Numbered from the stretch's first letter, positions 48,027 to 60,000 are shown. The stretch: DNA of 60,000 nt from Polytrichum commune (GCA_950295325.1 OX485803.1:29142001-29202000), one strand, 5' to 3'. Numbers and translations are program-made. The notes: generated from the letters alone by a model not told the origin.

Positions 48027-50269
48027 ATGGCCACACGGGAGGCGATGGAAGCATCCAAAGCGACTTCGCAGAATCTTGAATCGCCTCTATACCATGCCCC
48101 TACATTGCGCCCTGGCCTCGGTGCTCCCCGGTGTCCCCGATGTTCCGCTCCCCTGTCTAAAGACCTCGTGAGTAATCAATCAATGTCTATCATATGTTGC
48201 TTGCAAATTTATCGTATGTCGTATGTCGCTAGATATCCATGTGTGTTTAAGTTGATGAAGGGGCAGGAGGAGTATTCTCATATCCCTACCTATGACTCGA
48301 TTTGGTTCTATATAGAAGGAATTTAACAGGAAATTACTTCACTTCTCACCTGGAATTTGTGATTTTTGTCATTCAGCAAGCAAGTGGCTGGACGATTGCA
48401 CCATTCATGCGGGAAAGCTTTGCCATGGTAATACCCTTTCCGTTACGTTATCCTCAGAATTATGTTTGTTTTCGGGGTTAATTGAAGTTGCGAAGTTATG
48501 AGGTTACTGTGTGCAACAAACTCTTTTTCTTACCTCCAGCAGTACCTACTTACCCTGCAGGAGCCCTAATTTCTTGAAGAAACTCGTTCATGATTTTTTT
48601 ATGGAATTCTACCAGTACTTTCTTCTGACGTGAATGAATGGTAAGTGATGCTTGAGTGAATGTGTGATGGCGAGCATGAAGTTTGCTGCTTTCAGGCAGC
48701 ACGCTTTATATCATCCGTTTCATGTAAATTGTAGGAGAGAAAACCAATCCAGATCATACACCAGGGTTTTGAGGTCCTGCAGGTTTCTGATATAGTCTGA
48801 GTCGCTTTGATTGGTAGTTAAATTTTAATTGTATTATAAAGAATCGGCTTCTGCATATTCAGATGGTATTGGGTTAATTGTCTTCTCAGGTGGGCACTGC
48901 AGCTGGAGGCAGCATTAGTTCCTTATATGCCTTCAATGCAGGTAGGTGTTTTGTTCGAACTTTTGTCCCCCATTATCATAGTCATCATGGCCACCATAAC
49001 AGTTGTGATGAAGATGGAGAATGCAATTTGTTTGGATGTGACTTGCAATTTCAGTGAGGAGATCATCTTCCTATTGGGTGATGCTTTGGAGTGTGAAAAC
49101 TTTGCATCAGGGGTTGCACAACCAGATGACAGTTTTAGGGATTCTTACATCAATTTTGAACATGTGTGCTACATCATTGCGTGACTCTTCATTGTTACTC
49201 TGCAGTTAGTTCTGAGGGTTTCTCTTTATTTCAATCGGTTTTTGTAGTCTTTTACTACAAGGGGTTAGTCATTTTGGCATCTCTCCTGATTGTCGACAAG
49301 CAGCATCGTATGAGTTAATATATTTCGAATATTTTCTTGGTAACTAACATCGGCTTGTGAACTGCAGTGATGCCGCATGTTAAAAAACGGATTGGAGGCC
49401 CTATCTGGTTCCAGTTTGTCGTTGGGGTATGTATTTTTCCTACTACTGCTTTCTAGTTTAAGCATTTACATGCAGGACCAATAATTCTTAAATGTGCTTC
49501 CATGCTTTGGGCATAGCTTTTGGCTTAGGATGTATGAAAATTTGCACGCTGCAGATGTCAGTGCTACTTCAGGCAGACTGGTTGAATTAGTCTTTTGATT
49601 CTTGTTTGTAGTAAATCAGGATGAGTCAAACGACCATTTACTTGCAAGAGTTGTAAAGGAATTAATTTCTGTTCCCGCACAACACTAGCCAGTTTCTGTG
49701 AAGACTTTACTGAGAATTGTTGTTTGTGTGTTGCATCTTGTGTGCAGCTACCACCAATTATGCTGTTCTCCGTGGGTTGTGCTGGTTTAGCTGGTATGTA
49801 TGTTTCTACCTGCTTATCTTTGCAGAGTCTTATATCATGAATTCTGATGAAAAGTATGATTGATCTGAGATTTATGGTATGACATATGGTTGTTAAGAGC
49901 TTCAATTCATTTTGTTTTGGAACAAGCAATGTACTACTTGTATGTACTTGTATATTCCTGTTAGTAGACTAACAGGAATTAGATCACCTGCCAAAATCTC
50001 CTGTAGCCTAGTTCTCTTTTCAGATCTTACTGGACTTTTGAAGACAGTTTAAGTGATATGAAATCATCAAACTCCCTGTAGGCGGTGCATTACCTGGATT
50101 TGCTCAACTGGCGGTTTCCACCTACCACGCAGCCACTGCTTCATCACACTCTGCCATCTCCAAAGTTATTATGCAAGTGGAGGAAAGAGGGAGCAATCCT
50201 TTGCCTCCAGTGGGAGAGTCACCATCAACCGTGCCTTCTACCAAAGGTTCCCTCAGTCAAAAGAGCTGA
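48027..50269 (+). CDS. Small membrane protein of unknown function (178 residues, six exons)
   Basis: Exons 48027-48167, 48377-48427, 48890-48941, 49368-49426, 49748-49793 and 50082-50269 join with GT-AG borders and matching phases to one 178-residue frame, which argues strongly for a real gene. The product has a polar N-terminus with a CPRC motif (about residues 35-38), a Gly/Ser-rich mildly hydrophobic segment (about 65-81), a basic HVKKR stretch, and a long hydrophobic region (about 92-125) with an AGLAGGALPG turn that could span a membrane twice. The tail is polar, Ser- and Pro-rich. I do not recognise the family and give no function. Confidence 0.75.
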
Positions 50270-50807
50270 GTCCATTTTCTCACATTCTATGAGATTTTGG
50301 GCATGTACAGTAATCTGGAGCCAAGGTGTATTTCTTCACCTGTTGTTTCCAAGAAGAGAGGCTTCAATGCCTTAGTGCAAAGATTATCAAGAGCAAATGT
50401 ACCTCGGAATATGGTGATTTCATCTGGTAAGGGACGTGTTTATTTGCTGTTCCGTGAGCCTGTCGCTTCCATTCATCGTCAAGAAGGCTTTGCACGCAAA
50501 CATTGCCACGGAGGGTAATCAAGATTTGTACTTGGAGTTGGAACAGGAGAATCTGAATCCTTGGTTCTTCTTGTGTCAACACAGTTATTCTGTGTTGCAT
50601 ATATCCCTCCGGCAGAGTTTTTATCTATATGAGTTGTACGGTGCAGTAAGAAAAAGGTCAAAATGCACTGAATTGCGTTCTGATGAGGAGTGTAGTATAT
50701 GTCAATGTTAATGTACTGACACCCATACATCTAGGTTTGGGTATGATGATGTACAGTATGCAGGTGTACTACACAACCTGAATTCAACATGGGGCAATGT
50801 CACCATT

Positions 50808-50844
<37 letters not shown>

Positions 50845-52639
50845 AAGTTTTTTCTGAGGTGATTTGTTCTGCAGATCCTTTTCATAAATTTTCCAATCAG
50901 AGGATCTGAAAGTCCAAGATTTGGCGACACATGACATTATTCAATCCCTCTTGAGGCCATGCGACTCACACTTGCAGAGTACTTTGATGTACGGTGCATG
51001 AGTGAGTCATCCATTCAATTCGTGGTTGGAGCATGTTCAACTTTAACCCCCTTTGGACTCACATGTGCATCAGAGCTTATAAATTTGAAGAGTCTTATTA
51101 ATATACTTTGAGAGCCATTCATACTTCAAGTTTCCTTCAATCTGAAGGGAAAAAAATCTGAAGGGAAAAAATGATATTATCATATCTGTTCAGTGAAGGT
51201 AATGAGAACAAGGTATACATCATCTTTTGGTGTACCATTCATAGGTATCTTTGCATATACATGTTGGGACTTATCTCTACCATGCAAGTGTAATGGGCTC
51301 CACATTTTCTTATTCTATGTATTGTGGGCAGTTGTTGATTTCACCAAGCCAGGTGCAGTGCCCATTATCAGTCAAGATCCTAGTGTTTCCAAGTCCAACC
51401 AGTTACCAGTTGTGATTCTTTTGGTTTTCTTTATTTACTAACTTTGTCCCATATCATGGGATAGAGGCATTGTGGAGATTGCCTTTGAGTTGTAGAAAGG
51501 TACATGTAATGCATGCCTAAACTTAATGGATAAAGTTTGGTGAAGCTCAGTGAAAGCTTAATGAAATTTCTAGTTTAATTGAAAAGAGCTAATAATAAAA
51601 AATAAAAAATGTCATTTTAGGACATAACCTCTTGTGGCAAAGCCACATTCTATTGTTTGAGGCATATTACATAATTTCTTTTAAAATTATCAGTAATCTT
51701 CCTAAAGTCTCGAACTTCAAACAATTATTTCTCAACCTCAACTGTCTCATTGGTAACTAGTGGCCGGTTTTTGCCATTCTTTGGCTGGGCTTGGGCCAAA
51801 CCTAGTCCTTGAGCATTTCATCAACCTCTAAAGGCCTAGGAGGTTGACCTCATATCAAAGATGTGTGATTAGATGACCTAATTTTGAGTTGGCTTCTGAA
51901 ATTTCTCCTTATAAATACCATTATCACTCAGACTTTGGTATGATTGGCTAGAGCTGTAAGTTGCATAACATGGTTGAGATTGAAAACCTTGTTACTACGC
52001 TCCCATATACTAAAAATCGTAATCAGTCAAATAAGTGAAGTTTTATCAAGTGAAGTTTTATATAGGAAAACATGAAGTCCGATCAAAATCCTTGTACAAC
52101 TTGTTTTTACACTGTATTTTGTCACATACCATGGGAGGAAAAGAACTAGTAAGATTTTGAAGTGTCTGCAAACAAAAATTTAATAAAGAAAAGAAGGACT
52201 AAAACCATCATGTGTTGGTGAGTCTCCCAAATTTACTTTAGGGGTTAATCCTTTGTTGCCCCTGAGAGCCTTGAGGATCTTCAATGTTTCAAGAAAAGAT
52301 TAGGTGAAAGTCTGATTTGATTTCTTTTTTAATCTGAAGGAGAAGGATGCTCTGATGTTGTTTGAAGCTCTTGTAGTGGCCATTAAGTACCACTTCACAC
52401 ATGAGCCAAGGGGCTGTGACCATGTAATTGGAGAGCCCTTCATTCTCATCCAAAGGAAGTCAAGCCTATCTCTTGGAGGTGGGCTTGATGCAACTTTTGG
52501 CAGACCATGAAATATTACTTTTAGTCTGCCATGGATGAATACATGTAGACTTTTCATTCATGCTAATTTCGCTGGGCCCCTAGGCCTTCACCTTCTAGTG
52601 TCAAGTGAACTTGGACGGTCTTGGCCTTCCCGACCAATG
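50270..52639. other. Intergenic DNA with microsatellite and dispersed repeat
   Basis: Probable 3' leader of the preceding gene at the left. Holds the (GA)n run at 50810-50841, an 11-base-period duplication (TCTGAAGGGAAAAAA, near 51141-51170), and a dispersed element at about 51375-51770 related to the insert in the MITE at 36.9 kb. No coding exon was found. Confidence 0.5.
50810..50841 (+). repeat. (GA)n microsatellite
   Basis: An uninterrupted GA dinucleotide run of about 15 units downstream of the six-exon membrane-protein gene. Confidence 0.95.
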
Positions 52640-53190
52640 AGAGATTTTAGAATGCAATGGTCACAAGCCCAAGTCTCGCGTGTGAAGTGGCCCTAAATCT
52701 TAAAGGAGGAAGCAGATTTTCATTCCCATGGGTATTGCATGTTGCAAAATCAACCATCTTTAGTAATGTGAGCAAACAACCCAAACCGGATAGGATCAAA
52801 AATTGGCATTCGAGCTCATTGTCAATGACACTCACCATCCGATCAATGAAGTTTGAGCACTTGTGAAATAGGCATATGAAATCCAAATTTGAAAACTTAA
52901 ATTCTCACACATGTGCATTTTAAATATGCACATTATTATTATTATTATATATTTTAATTGAAATTCCTCATCCATCATGTCGTCCAAAGACCAAAAAATT
53001 CATTAGCTATCTTGAGTACTCCAACTTTATGACCGTTGAATGTTTCCAATTTCGTCTTAAAAAAAAAAATCTTCCGAAATTCTCATAATGAAGTTGGTTT
53101 TCACATAACAAGTGACCAATCATAAAATATGTTGACGAAAGTGGACTAAAAGCCCTCGACATTAAAGGGTGGTATGAAAGTTTGAGGTTC
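52640..53190 (+). repeat. Dispersed repeat, copy 2 (partner at 4.74-5.29 kb)
   Basis: Collinear with 4740-5290 through AAATTGGCATTC, GATCAATGAA, AATAGGCATATGAAATCCAA and ACAAGTGACCAATCATA. It ends just upstream of the PhoD-like gene's leader. Confidence 0.6.
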
Positions 53191-53652
53191 TTTGGATTGC
53201 ACTACCCTCACACCCCGTCACCGCCCGTCACTGAGGACAGTAACAGTACCCGTCACTCCCCGTCACTCCCCGTCACCCTTACACACAAGCTCCTCGCCTC
53301 CGGGAGAAGCTGGGTTCCGGACTCGGCCATGTGCAAACAATAATCTAAGCCAGCCCAGACTCATTCTCACTCAATGTACCTGCACGCCTTCCAATCCATT
53401 CTCCACATCGCAACTTATTTTCAAAATTTGGATGCTGTTTGCAAATTTTGAGAACAGGTAGATGCAGATGTCGCTAGAGCTGCTGTATTTGTCACATTGT
53501 AGAGCTCTTGCAATTTTCCTCGGAGAACAGCGACATTTGGACATGGCTGGTCATGGAGGGAGAGAGGATCATCACCATCTTTAAGAAATTCTAGTAAGCT
53601 AGCCTAAGGCTGATTTCACGAATGTAGCGGCGGAGTGGGCTCACAGAAGGCT
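53191..53652 (+). promoter_or_regulatory. Upstream region of the PhoD-like gene with CCCGTCACT repeats
   Basis: CCCGTCACT-type 9-10 base units recur at 53214-53276 (at least five copies). The remaining sequence is mixed in composition and should hold the 5' leader. No core promoter element was fixed. Confidence 0.4.
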
Positions 53653-56600
53653 ATGGAGATTCATCAAAGCACAGAGGTGGTATATGGCGGGGTTAGGAAG
53701 GTTCGGGGGATTCGAAAATCTCGTGGTTCGCCAACTTCTCTTGTGGGCCGTCTGTTTCTATTTGTATGTGGAGTTTTCATCATCGGTGGTGGCATCCTCT
53801 TGTGGCAAGTTTCCCCCCCGGTAGAAATTGGAGATCGACTGAGGACCGATTTTCTGAGGCGGGAGATGGATCCCATATTGCCATCTGGGGGCAAGGATGA
53901 TGCGGTACTTGAGAATGATGTGGTTACTAGGAAGATTGTGTCGAAAGTTGGATTCGGATCGTGCACTTCGAGAGTGGCCATGGAGCAGCCCATCTGGAGG
54001 CATGGTGTCATTCCCAGCGACATTGAGGCATGGATATGGTGCGAAACGTCAATCTCCCTCCGCAGCTTACTACAATGAATATTTAATTAACCCACTTGTT
54101 GCCATATGTGAGCAACTGCCTAATTAATTTGTGTCTGATCACTTTGCTGGCAAGTAGAATGGCAACTGTCTGGATTGACATTGGCTTGAACTTGATTTTA
54201 GTAAGCAGTTTAGTACACCTTAAAGAATACGAGGTCCCAGTTTTAGAGAGTACGTGTTAGTCCGAATGGGTTTAGGGAAATAGATTTTGAAGAATAATGT
54301 CTGACAATTCTTATAAATTTGACCAGAAGATACAGAAGATCAACCTCTGCAGATTTCTAAATAATGTATTTAACCAACTTGTTGTTGCCGTCTGTGAGCA
54401 GCTGCCTAATAATTCTTGTCTGATCACTTTGCTGGCAAGTAGAATGACAGATGTCTGAATCGACATTGGGTTGCATTTGATTTTCGTGAGCAATATTGTA
54501 CACCTTAAGATTATTAGGACCCCTGTGAGAGAGAACCTGCTACCTCAAATGGGTCTCACGAAGCAGGTGTGATGAATAATGAATGGGCTCGTGACTGCAA
54601 AACCTCAAGTTCCGCACCTTATTAAGTAAAATAAATACCCCACTCGTTGCCATCTGTGAGCTGATAATTTTTGTCTGATCACTTTGCTGGCAAGTAGAAC
54701 GGTAACCGTCTGGATCGACCTTGGGTTACATGTGAAATTAGTGAGCAATTTCATACACCGTAAAGAATTTGAGGTCCCCTGTAAGAGAGTACCTGTTAGT
54801 TCGAATGGGTTTAGGGAGACAGATGTAAAGTTTATTGAATGGGCTCGTGACTGACAATGCTTATAAATCTGAGCAGAAGCTACAGATTTTCTGCTCTCAT
54901 GTACGTCTCTACAATTTCAGCAGAAAATGTGAGCTCTGTTGAATGTCCTCTACACTGTATATTTTGAACCTAAAATGAACGTTAGGATTCCTAGTTCTCA
55001 GTATCCAAGTGGTGAGAATGAGTTCTTGACTTTTATCTTGAACTGGGGAATGTAACGGAACAAAGATATTGAATGATGGCTAAATATTGTTGCACAGGTA
55101 ATTAAGGCCCCCTGAGGGCACCAGTGTGAGGTTAATGGAATGAAGTCACATAAACATTGAATGGAGAACTGGATGGACAATAAGCGATTCCTGTGAACTT
55201 CATTGAGAATATGACTGTGACCATGCCCATTGATCTCAAGTGATTCCACTACACAAAATATTTGATTGAGTGTGGCATTAAACTTGGTGTGCCATGTTGA
55301 TTAGAAGTGGTCATGGTGACTTGCCATGTAGCACCGAGTGTCATATGACACCCCCTCTCTAGTTGACAATTGATTGCAAGACAATTGATGTGGGTTGACG
55401 ATGAAGTGTTGGTCACACTTATGAGATGTTTAGTGTACTTGATTCTAGTATACAAAGACTCTAAGAAGCCCTCAAGGATCTCTCGAGTTAGTTCTATGCC
55501 CACCTTGTTTTTCTTTCTTCTAAAACTTCATTCTGTATCTTTTCCACCACCTTTGTCGAAACATATAAAGACATTCTTCACACCATGTGGGTTTTAATGC
55601 AGGGCCGGGGACATTGCCTACATGGATTGGCCAGATGTTGATTGTGAGGAGCATCCCTCCCACCCAAATTGCGGTTGTGATCGAGACTGGCTTCATTCCA
55701 ATCCCGACTCATGTTTAGCGGGTAGGTCCGAGCATTATCTCTTTTACGTCGATAATTTTGAATAATTTTGTGAAGTATTCTTGACTTAGTAGAGTTCTCC
55801 TTAATTCAACCCAACTTTTGGTTGGGAGTTGGTTGTTGTGCATATAACACTTCCAATGTTTAGTAAGTTTTTGGTGCATGCTTGGAGTTGGTGTGGAGGT
55901 TTGAACGAAGAACATTCTATATCGGTTCATTGAGGGCCAAACTCATCTTGACATGCTAATATGAGTTTGGCCCTTAATGAACTGATAGGGAATGTTGTTG
56001 GCTCAAACCTTCACACCAACTCCAAGTTCGTTTAAATTAGATGATAATTCTAGTGGCTATGTCAGGATATTGATGATAGGCAGCAGCCTTGGGTTTTAAT
56101 CCAAATCAAGTGTGCTTGAGCTACTTGGAAGTAGCTACAATGTCATCTTTTATCATTGACTTGACCATGAGTGCTTGTGCTTCAACAGGTAACATCGACC
56201 ATGCCAAACGCAAATTGGAGGAGCAGCTCCAAAATCTGGACTATAAGAAGGTATAGTATATATCTTGTGAGACTTGAATTAGCTCAGGGGCGTAAACACA
56301 CAACCACCGTTCTGGTGGTTGATGGTTGTAGTCTACCTTCTTTGGTTCTATTTTTGAGGAGTAAAGAGGAGTAACGTGCATTGATGACAACTATCACAAC
56401 CACAACTATTCTTACTTGCCCAACTACAATGTAGAGTGAAGTTGGGAGTGGTTGCATTGGTTGTAGTTTACATGCTTTGGGTCTATTTTGTTTGTAGTTA
56501 CTATATGGCACTGGGAGAACTTGAAGGCCAATGCATGCGATAGGATTTGTAGGAGGCACTTACTCTTCGACAAACTTTCCACTAGAATCCATAAATGGTT

Positions 56601-59600
56601 TGTCTCCACTCCATGGATTGCACTAATAGGAGGAACACTTTTTGAGGTCCAATCCACACAACAACTACACCTTGGGTGTAATTCAAATATTCGTAGTTGA
56701 AAGTGGGCCCAAACCACACAACCACGACCACTTGAGTAGTTGTGTGTAAACACCCCTTTCTGTGATCCCTAACCTACCCCCATATCAGTCCAGTTCTTGC
56801 TGTGAGCACTATATTGACTACACTTTCAATAACATCTCATTTTATTCAATATGTTGAGTAATGTTTACTAACGCTTATATGTGTTAAATCAGTTTGTCAA
56901 TTTCATGTGCCCATCTTTGAAGGGACATGCCTCCAAGGTGCGCGACTTGTCGTTATGTGAAAGGCCTGTCATTGGCACCTGGGATGACCATGATTATAAT
57001 TGGTGAGTTCGTAAACATCCACTCAAGTTTTGAAACTTCTAATGCACATTAAAGACTTATTCATTATCTCAATGTGAGTTTTGGTTAGGGGTTGGTTGTT
57101 TGGCATGCAACACCTTCCATGTTCGGTAAATTTTTGGTGTATGCTTGGATGTAGTGTGGAGGGCTGATTAAAGAGCATTCTATATCAATTCATTAAGGGT
57201 CAAACTCAATTCGGCATGCCAAGAGGTGTTAAAATGAGTTTGGCCCTCAATGAACCAAAACATGTTGCTCATCATTCAAACTCAAACACCACCTCCAAGC
57301 ATGCAGTCACAAGTGGAAAGAAATTATTGATATTGTATATAAAACAACCAATGGAAAATCATTGAGGACCAACTCTTGACGAAAAGTCCCATTGAGTTAA
57401 AGGATAGCTTTGTTTGTCCGGATTTCTCCACTTCGCATGGCTTGATTTTCCCTTCAAGTTCACATTTATACAGGGGTAGGAGGTTCCAATCGATTCAGTC
57501 CAAAGTTGTGATTGTCTTCCGAGTTGATGCATAGCCTGGTAGACATGTGCCAGTTCTCATCGGCTGGTTTTCTGCAAAATTGATCTCTATGTGCCATGCC
57601 ACCTTTTTTTAAATACATTTCAGCTGTCAGTTCTGGATTCTCATGACTGTTTCTAGGCGAATTATGTTGAGGATAACTGTTGATTTGACAGTGTCTACTT
57701 GATTCGCATAGGAGTACGATTTACTCACCGGGTGAGTACTTAGATTGTTCCAACAGCATAATTGTGGTCATAACAAAAGGGTAAAGCAAAAATTCTTTTA
57801 GAAGGTCACTTAGGACTGGAGGGTTTGGAATCAGGCAGGATGGTGACAGGCGCCTCCCTACAAAAGAAGAACAAAAGCACCTGTTTCTTGATGCTTTGGG
57901 AGTTCCTCTCAACAGTGAGCGGCGTACCAAAAATAGAGGCATATATCACAGGGTACTGAATTAGTTACATCTCTACTTACTTTTCCACCCACTACAAATA
58001 TGGATTTATTCTAGGCTATAACCATTATCTTGTCCTTTCTGCAAGTGAACAGGTAACCAACATATGTCAAGTCCAGATCACGTGTGTCAAGACCTTGTAC
58101 TTTGGCTGAAGTTTTTGAAGAAATCAGTGCTGTTTTACCCTGAGGTTTTTCATCGCTATGAAATGTTTTGTGCATTCTAGGTACATGTAATCGTCATTGA
58201 ATCTTTCCTCTTGACATTGCTTCCTGCAATATTGTATGAGTTATCAATATCATTTGTTTTCTTCTTGTTGTATCCTGCAGCACACATTAAATGAGGGTGT
58301 GGTTGGGAAAGAAATAGATGTTCTTCTTTTAGATGAACGCTTTCATCGAGACACGAAGCCATGCCATACCCGTCGGGACGTCTGCAGTCTCACCAAACCT
58401 TACAAGACCAAGTACATATGGTATAGTCCTAAAATTTTTCCTTCTCGATACAGTCTTAAAATATGAAGTGAGAATGTTGTGTGTATCCAGTACCAAGTGC
58501 CAAGTTAGATATGTGTCAGAATATGAGAGGCACTTACCCTTGATTCTTATTATTACTTACTTGATGGGACTTCTCAAAGATTGTGGTGACTCTGAATTTA
58601 ATGTGGGTGTCATGAACAACATGCCTGATTATGCAAAGCGTCAAAGAGTGGAATGAAAATGTATCTGGCTCTGTGAGCACAAGCAGCTTTTTGAATGGGC
58701 CAAGGATTTGCAGGTGTGAAGATTTTTTACATGGTGGAATCGATGGAAAAGGATCATGCTGCAAAAAGGATGACCAAATATGGCAAGGTTCTCCATCCGC
58801 CTTATCATTCTCCACTATATTTTTTCATTCCAGAGTTTAGCTCTCCACAATATTCCGAAAAAAAACTTGTTTTTTATTTTTTATAGTACACCTGCAACTA
58901 GTGGCCCCTGACATCAGCGGGGCAGTTCAATTATGAATACTCTATCAATTGTTAGTTGGCATTTTTTGGGGCATAAATCATCCAGACATCTATCACAATA
59001 GCATCAATGTACCTCTCAACTTTTCCAGGTTAATGACCTACTTCATTTTCTCCTCTCCAAACTAGCTAGAATCTACGATGTGGACAGGTTTGGATAATTG
59101 TTACTTCGTTGTCCTGCATGAAATTACCTGTGTCCATAGAGGTTCTGTTTGATTCACAGTATTCAATTCTGCAGGGTGGTGCAGATTCTCAGAAAATAAG
59201 GACAATCCCTTGTGGGACCAAGTTTGCAATCCAAAAGCACCTTCTTATGGATTCATAAATGTGGCTGTCGATGGAAGTAAAAACAGCTCTACAGGGGGAA
59301 CATTATCAGACCAAGGTGTAAGTACTGAAGACTCTTCACCTGATGCAGGTGTCCTATGCGAGGTAAGATCGCCTGTAAATTGTTTTTGCATCATTCATAT
59401 ATACAGTTTCAGAGAACTTTTTAGGCAACTAATGAACTGAATTTCCTCCTGAATTTGAACACACAGAAATCGTTGTCTAGGCTTTATTACTGCATGACCG
59501 TGGGGATTCCTGTAATGCTATCTCACTTCAGGATGAGAAGTATGATCATATGGAGACTACAGTTAATCCACTCGTGTGATGGCTCAATTTATGTAGTGAA

Positions 59601-60000
59601 CATTTATGGATGTAGGTGTTGGGTCCAGCACAGAGGAGATGGTTGCAGAAGGAGCTTCAAAATTCTAGAGCTCCTTTGAAGCTGGTTGTGTCTGGATCAC
59701 CGCTAATCAGCAACCCCACAAACTTTGTAAGTTGTTTGATGTGTTAAGTTCTCAAAAAGAGAAAGGATAATGCCCAACACTAGTGTGAAGTATAGAATCT
59801 CTTCGCCCACAGGCTGCTGCCTCAATTAAGAGGTGGATTCTTTCTAACGACCGGAATTGAGGCCACTTGATTGCCATTGTTCCTCCCGTACTAGTTGGAC
59901 TGGTATCACCTATTTTGAATGGTATATATATATAGAAAGCTTTTACAGTTATTTTGATACCAGTAGGGTACGGGTAATTGAGGATTTTGTTGTGTTTTTG
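53653..60000 (+). CDS. PhoD-like metallophosphatase, membrane-anchored (runs off the right edge)
   Basis: Nine exons traced: 53653-54038, 55603-55721, 56189-56250, 56893-57002, 57835-57952, 58281-58411, 58714-58787, 59175-59362 and 59616-59726. All are in phase; the 3' end lies outside or could not be read. The first exon has an N-terminal transmembrane anchor (about residues 33-52) followed by KVGFGSC. Exon 2 gives WAGDIAYMD and exon 4 ends in GTWDDHDYNW, together the metal-binding signature of the PhoD/alkaline phosphatase D family, which hydrolyses phosphodiesters and phosphomonoesters. Exon 6 has DVLLLDERFHRD, and exon 9 has GPAQRRWL with VVSGSPL, as in other family members. Many cysteines (exons 2, 6, 7 and 8) suggest disulfides in a secretory compartment. 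An upstream GTG-led extension was not used; the ATG at 53653 is the first. Confidence 0.82.
54098..54850 (+). repeat. ~270-bp tandem repeat (three copies) in intron 1 of the PhoD-like gene
   Basis: ACTTTGCTGGCAAGTAGAA recurs at 54141, 54426 and 54681 (spacing 285 and 255), each flanked by GTTGCC.TCTGTGAGC, TGTCTGATC and GTCTGGATTGACATTGG-like text. Non-coding. Confidence 0.75.
55795..56030. mobile_element. Foldback MITE, copy 1, in intron 2 of the PhoD-like gene
   Basis: CTTGGAGTTGGTGTGGAGGT (from about 55883) is inverted near 56005-56027. Inner arms GGTTCATTGAGGGCCAAACTC and GAGTTTGGCCCTTAATGAAC also pair. The right end seems truncated compared with copy 2. Non-coding. Confidence 0.7.
56287..56756. 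mobile_element. ~470-bp DNA transposon remnant with GGGG-TIRs in intron 3 of the PhoD-like gene
   Basis: The left end GGGGCGTAAACACACAAC (from 56287) is matched by the inverse of the right end GTTGTGTGTAAACACCCC (to about 56753). There is no open frame with transposase character. The TIR recalls hAT- or Harbinger-type elements, but no target duplication could be defined, so the superfamily is open. Confidence 0.6.
57085..57365. mobile_element. Foldback MITE, copy 2, in intron 4 of the PhoD-like gene
   Basis: Shares GAGCATTCTATAT.AATTCATTAAGGGTCAAACTC and GAGTTTGGCCCTCAATGAAC-type arms with copy 1. The outer arms GGTTGGTTGTTTGGCATGC and the inverse ending ACAACCAATGG also pair. About 280 bp, non-coding. 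Confidence 0.7.

Noticed and set aside
59815-59860. Possible tenth exon of the PhoD-like gene after the acceptor near 59813
   Set aside because: In the required phase it meets a stop after 16 codons, before the rest of the phosphatase domain. It is more likely not an exon, with the true next exon outside the window.
1-60000. Bacterial features: operons, CRISPR arrays, Shine-Dalgarno sites, rRNA or tRNA genes
   Set aside because: Intron structure and organellar targeting show a plant nuclear genome. No CRISPR-like spaced repeats or tRNA cloverleaf were recognised by eye.

Overview
This is a nuclear chromosome segment of a land plant, most likely a non-seed plant (bryophyte or lycophyte). The evidence is two intron-containing or transit-peptide-bearing genes for chloroplast proteins, GT-AG introns of roughly 0.1-1.6 kb, an A+T-rich background, and many small inverted-repeat transposons. 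I cannot name the species.

Layout from left to right. 1-930: decayed 3' end of a non-LTR retrotransposon whose C-terminal domain looks like a restriction-like endonuclease (RLE). 1.0-4.0 kb: three diverged copies of one repeat, two of them forming an inverted pair. 4.7-5.3 kb: a dispersed repeat shared with 52.6-53.2 kb. 5.3-5.7 kb: a MITE. About 6.0-32.3 kb (+): one giant gene, which I reassembled exon by exon into about 5,070 codons. It encodes an RNF213/mysterin-like dynein-type AAA+ protein with an RZ zinc finger but no RING. 33.0-36.3 kb (-): six-exon gene for a thylakoid-lumen FKBP (FKBP18-like), fully assembled to 295 residues. 36.3-39.7 kb: repeat-rich intergenic DNA. 39.7-40.3 kb (+): intronless, GC-rich gene for chloroplast ribosomal protein bL12. 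43.1-43.8 kb (-): EF-hand protein. 44-48 kb: repeats and MITEs. 48.0-50.3 kb (+): six-exon gene for a 178-residue membrane protein I do not recognise. 53.65 kb to beyond the right edge (+): PhoD-like metallophosphatase gene, nine exons traced, with transposons in its introns.

The genes are independent plant transcription units, not an operon. Two products (FKBP18-like, bL12c) act in the chloroplast. The RNF213-like gene and the FKBP gene converge and leave about 0.7 kb between their stop codons.

The main discovery candidate is the RNF213-like gene. It keeps the AAA+ motor (three Walker A sites and two clear Walker B sites), the E3-shell-like region, the RZ finger and the C-terminal domain. 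It has no RING, a changed zinc-ligand pattern in the RZ finger (Cys in place of the usual Asn, Tyr in place of the usual His), an N-terminal extension made of three repeats of about 95 residues, and a leader built from a 320-bp tandem array that carries a candidate splice donor in each unit. All gene models here are read by eye from splice signals and phase; none is backed by transcript data.
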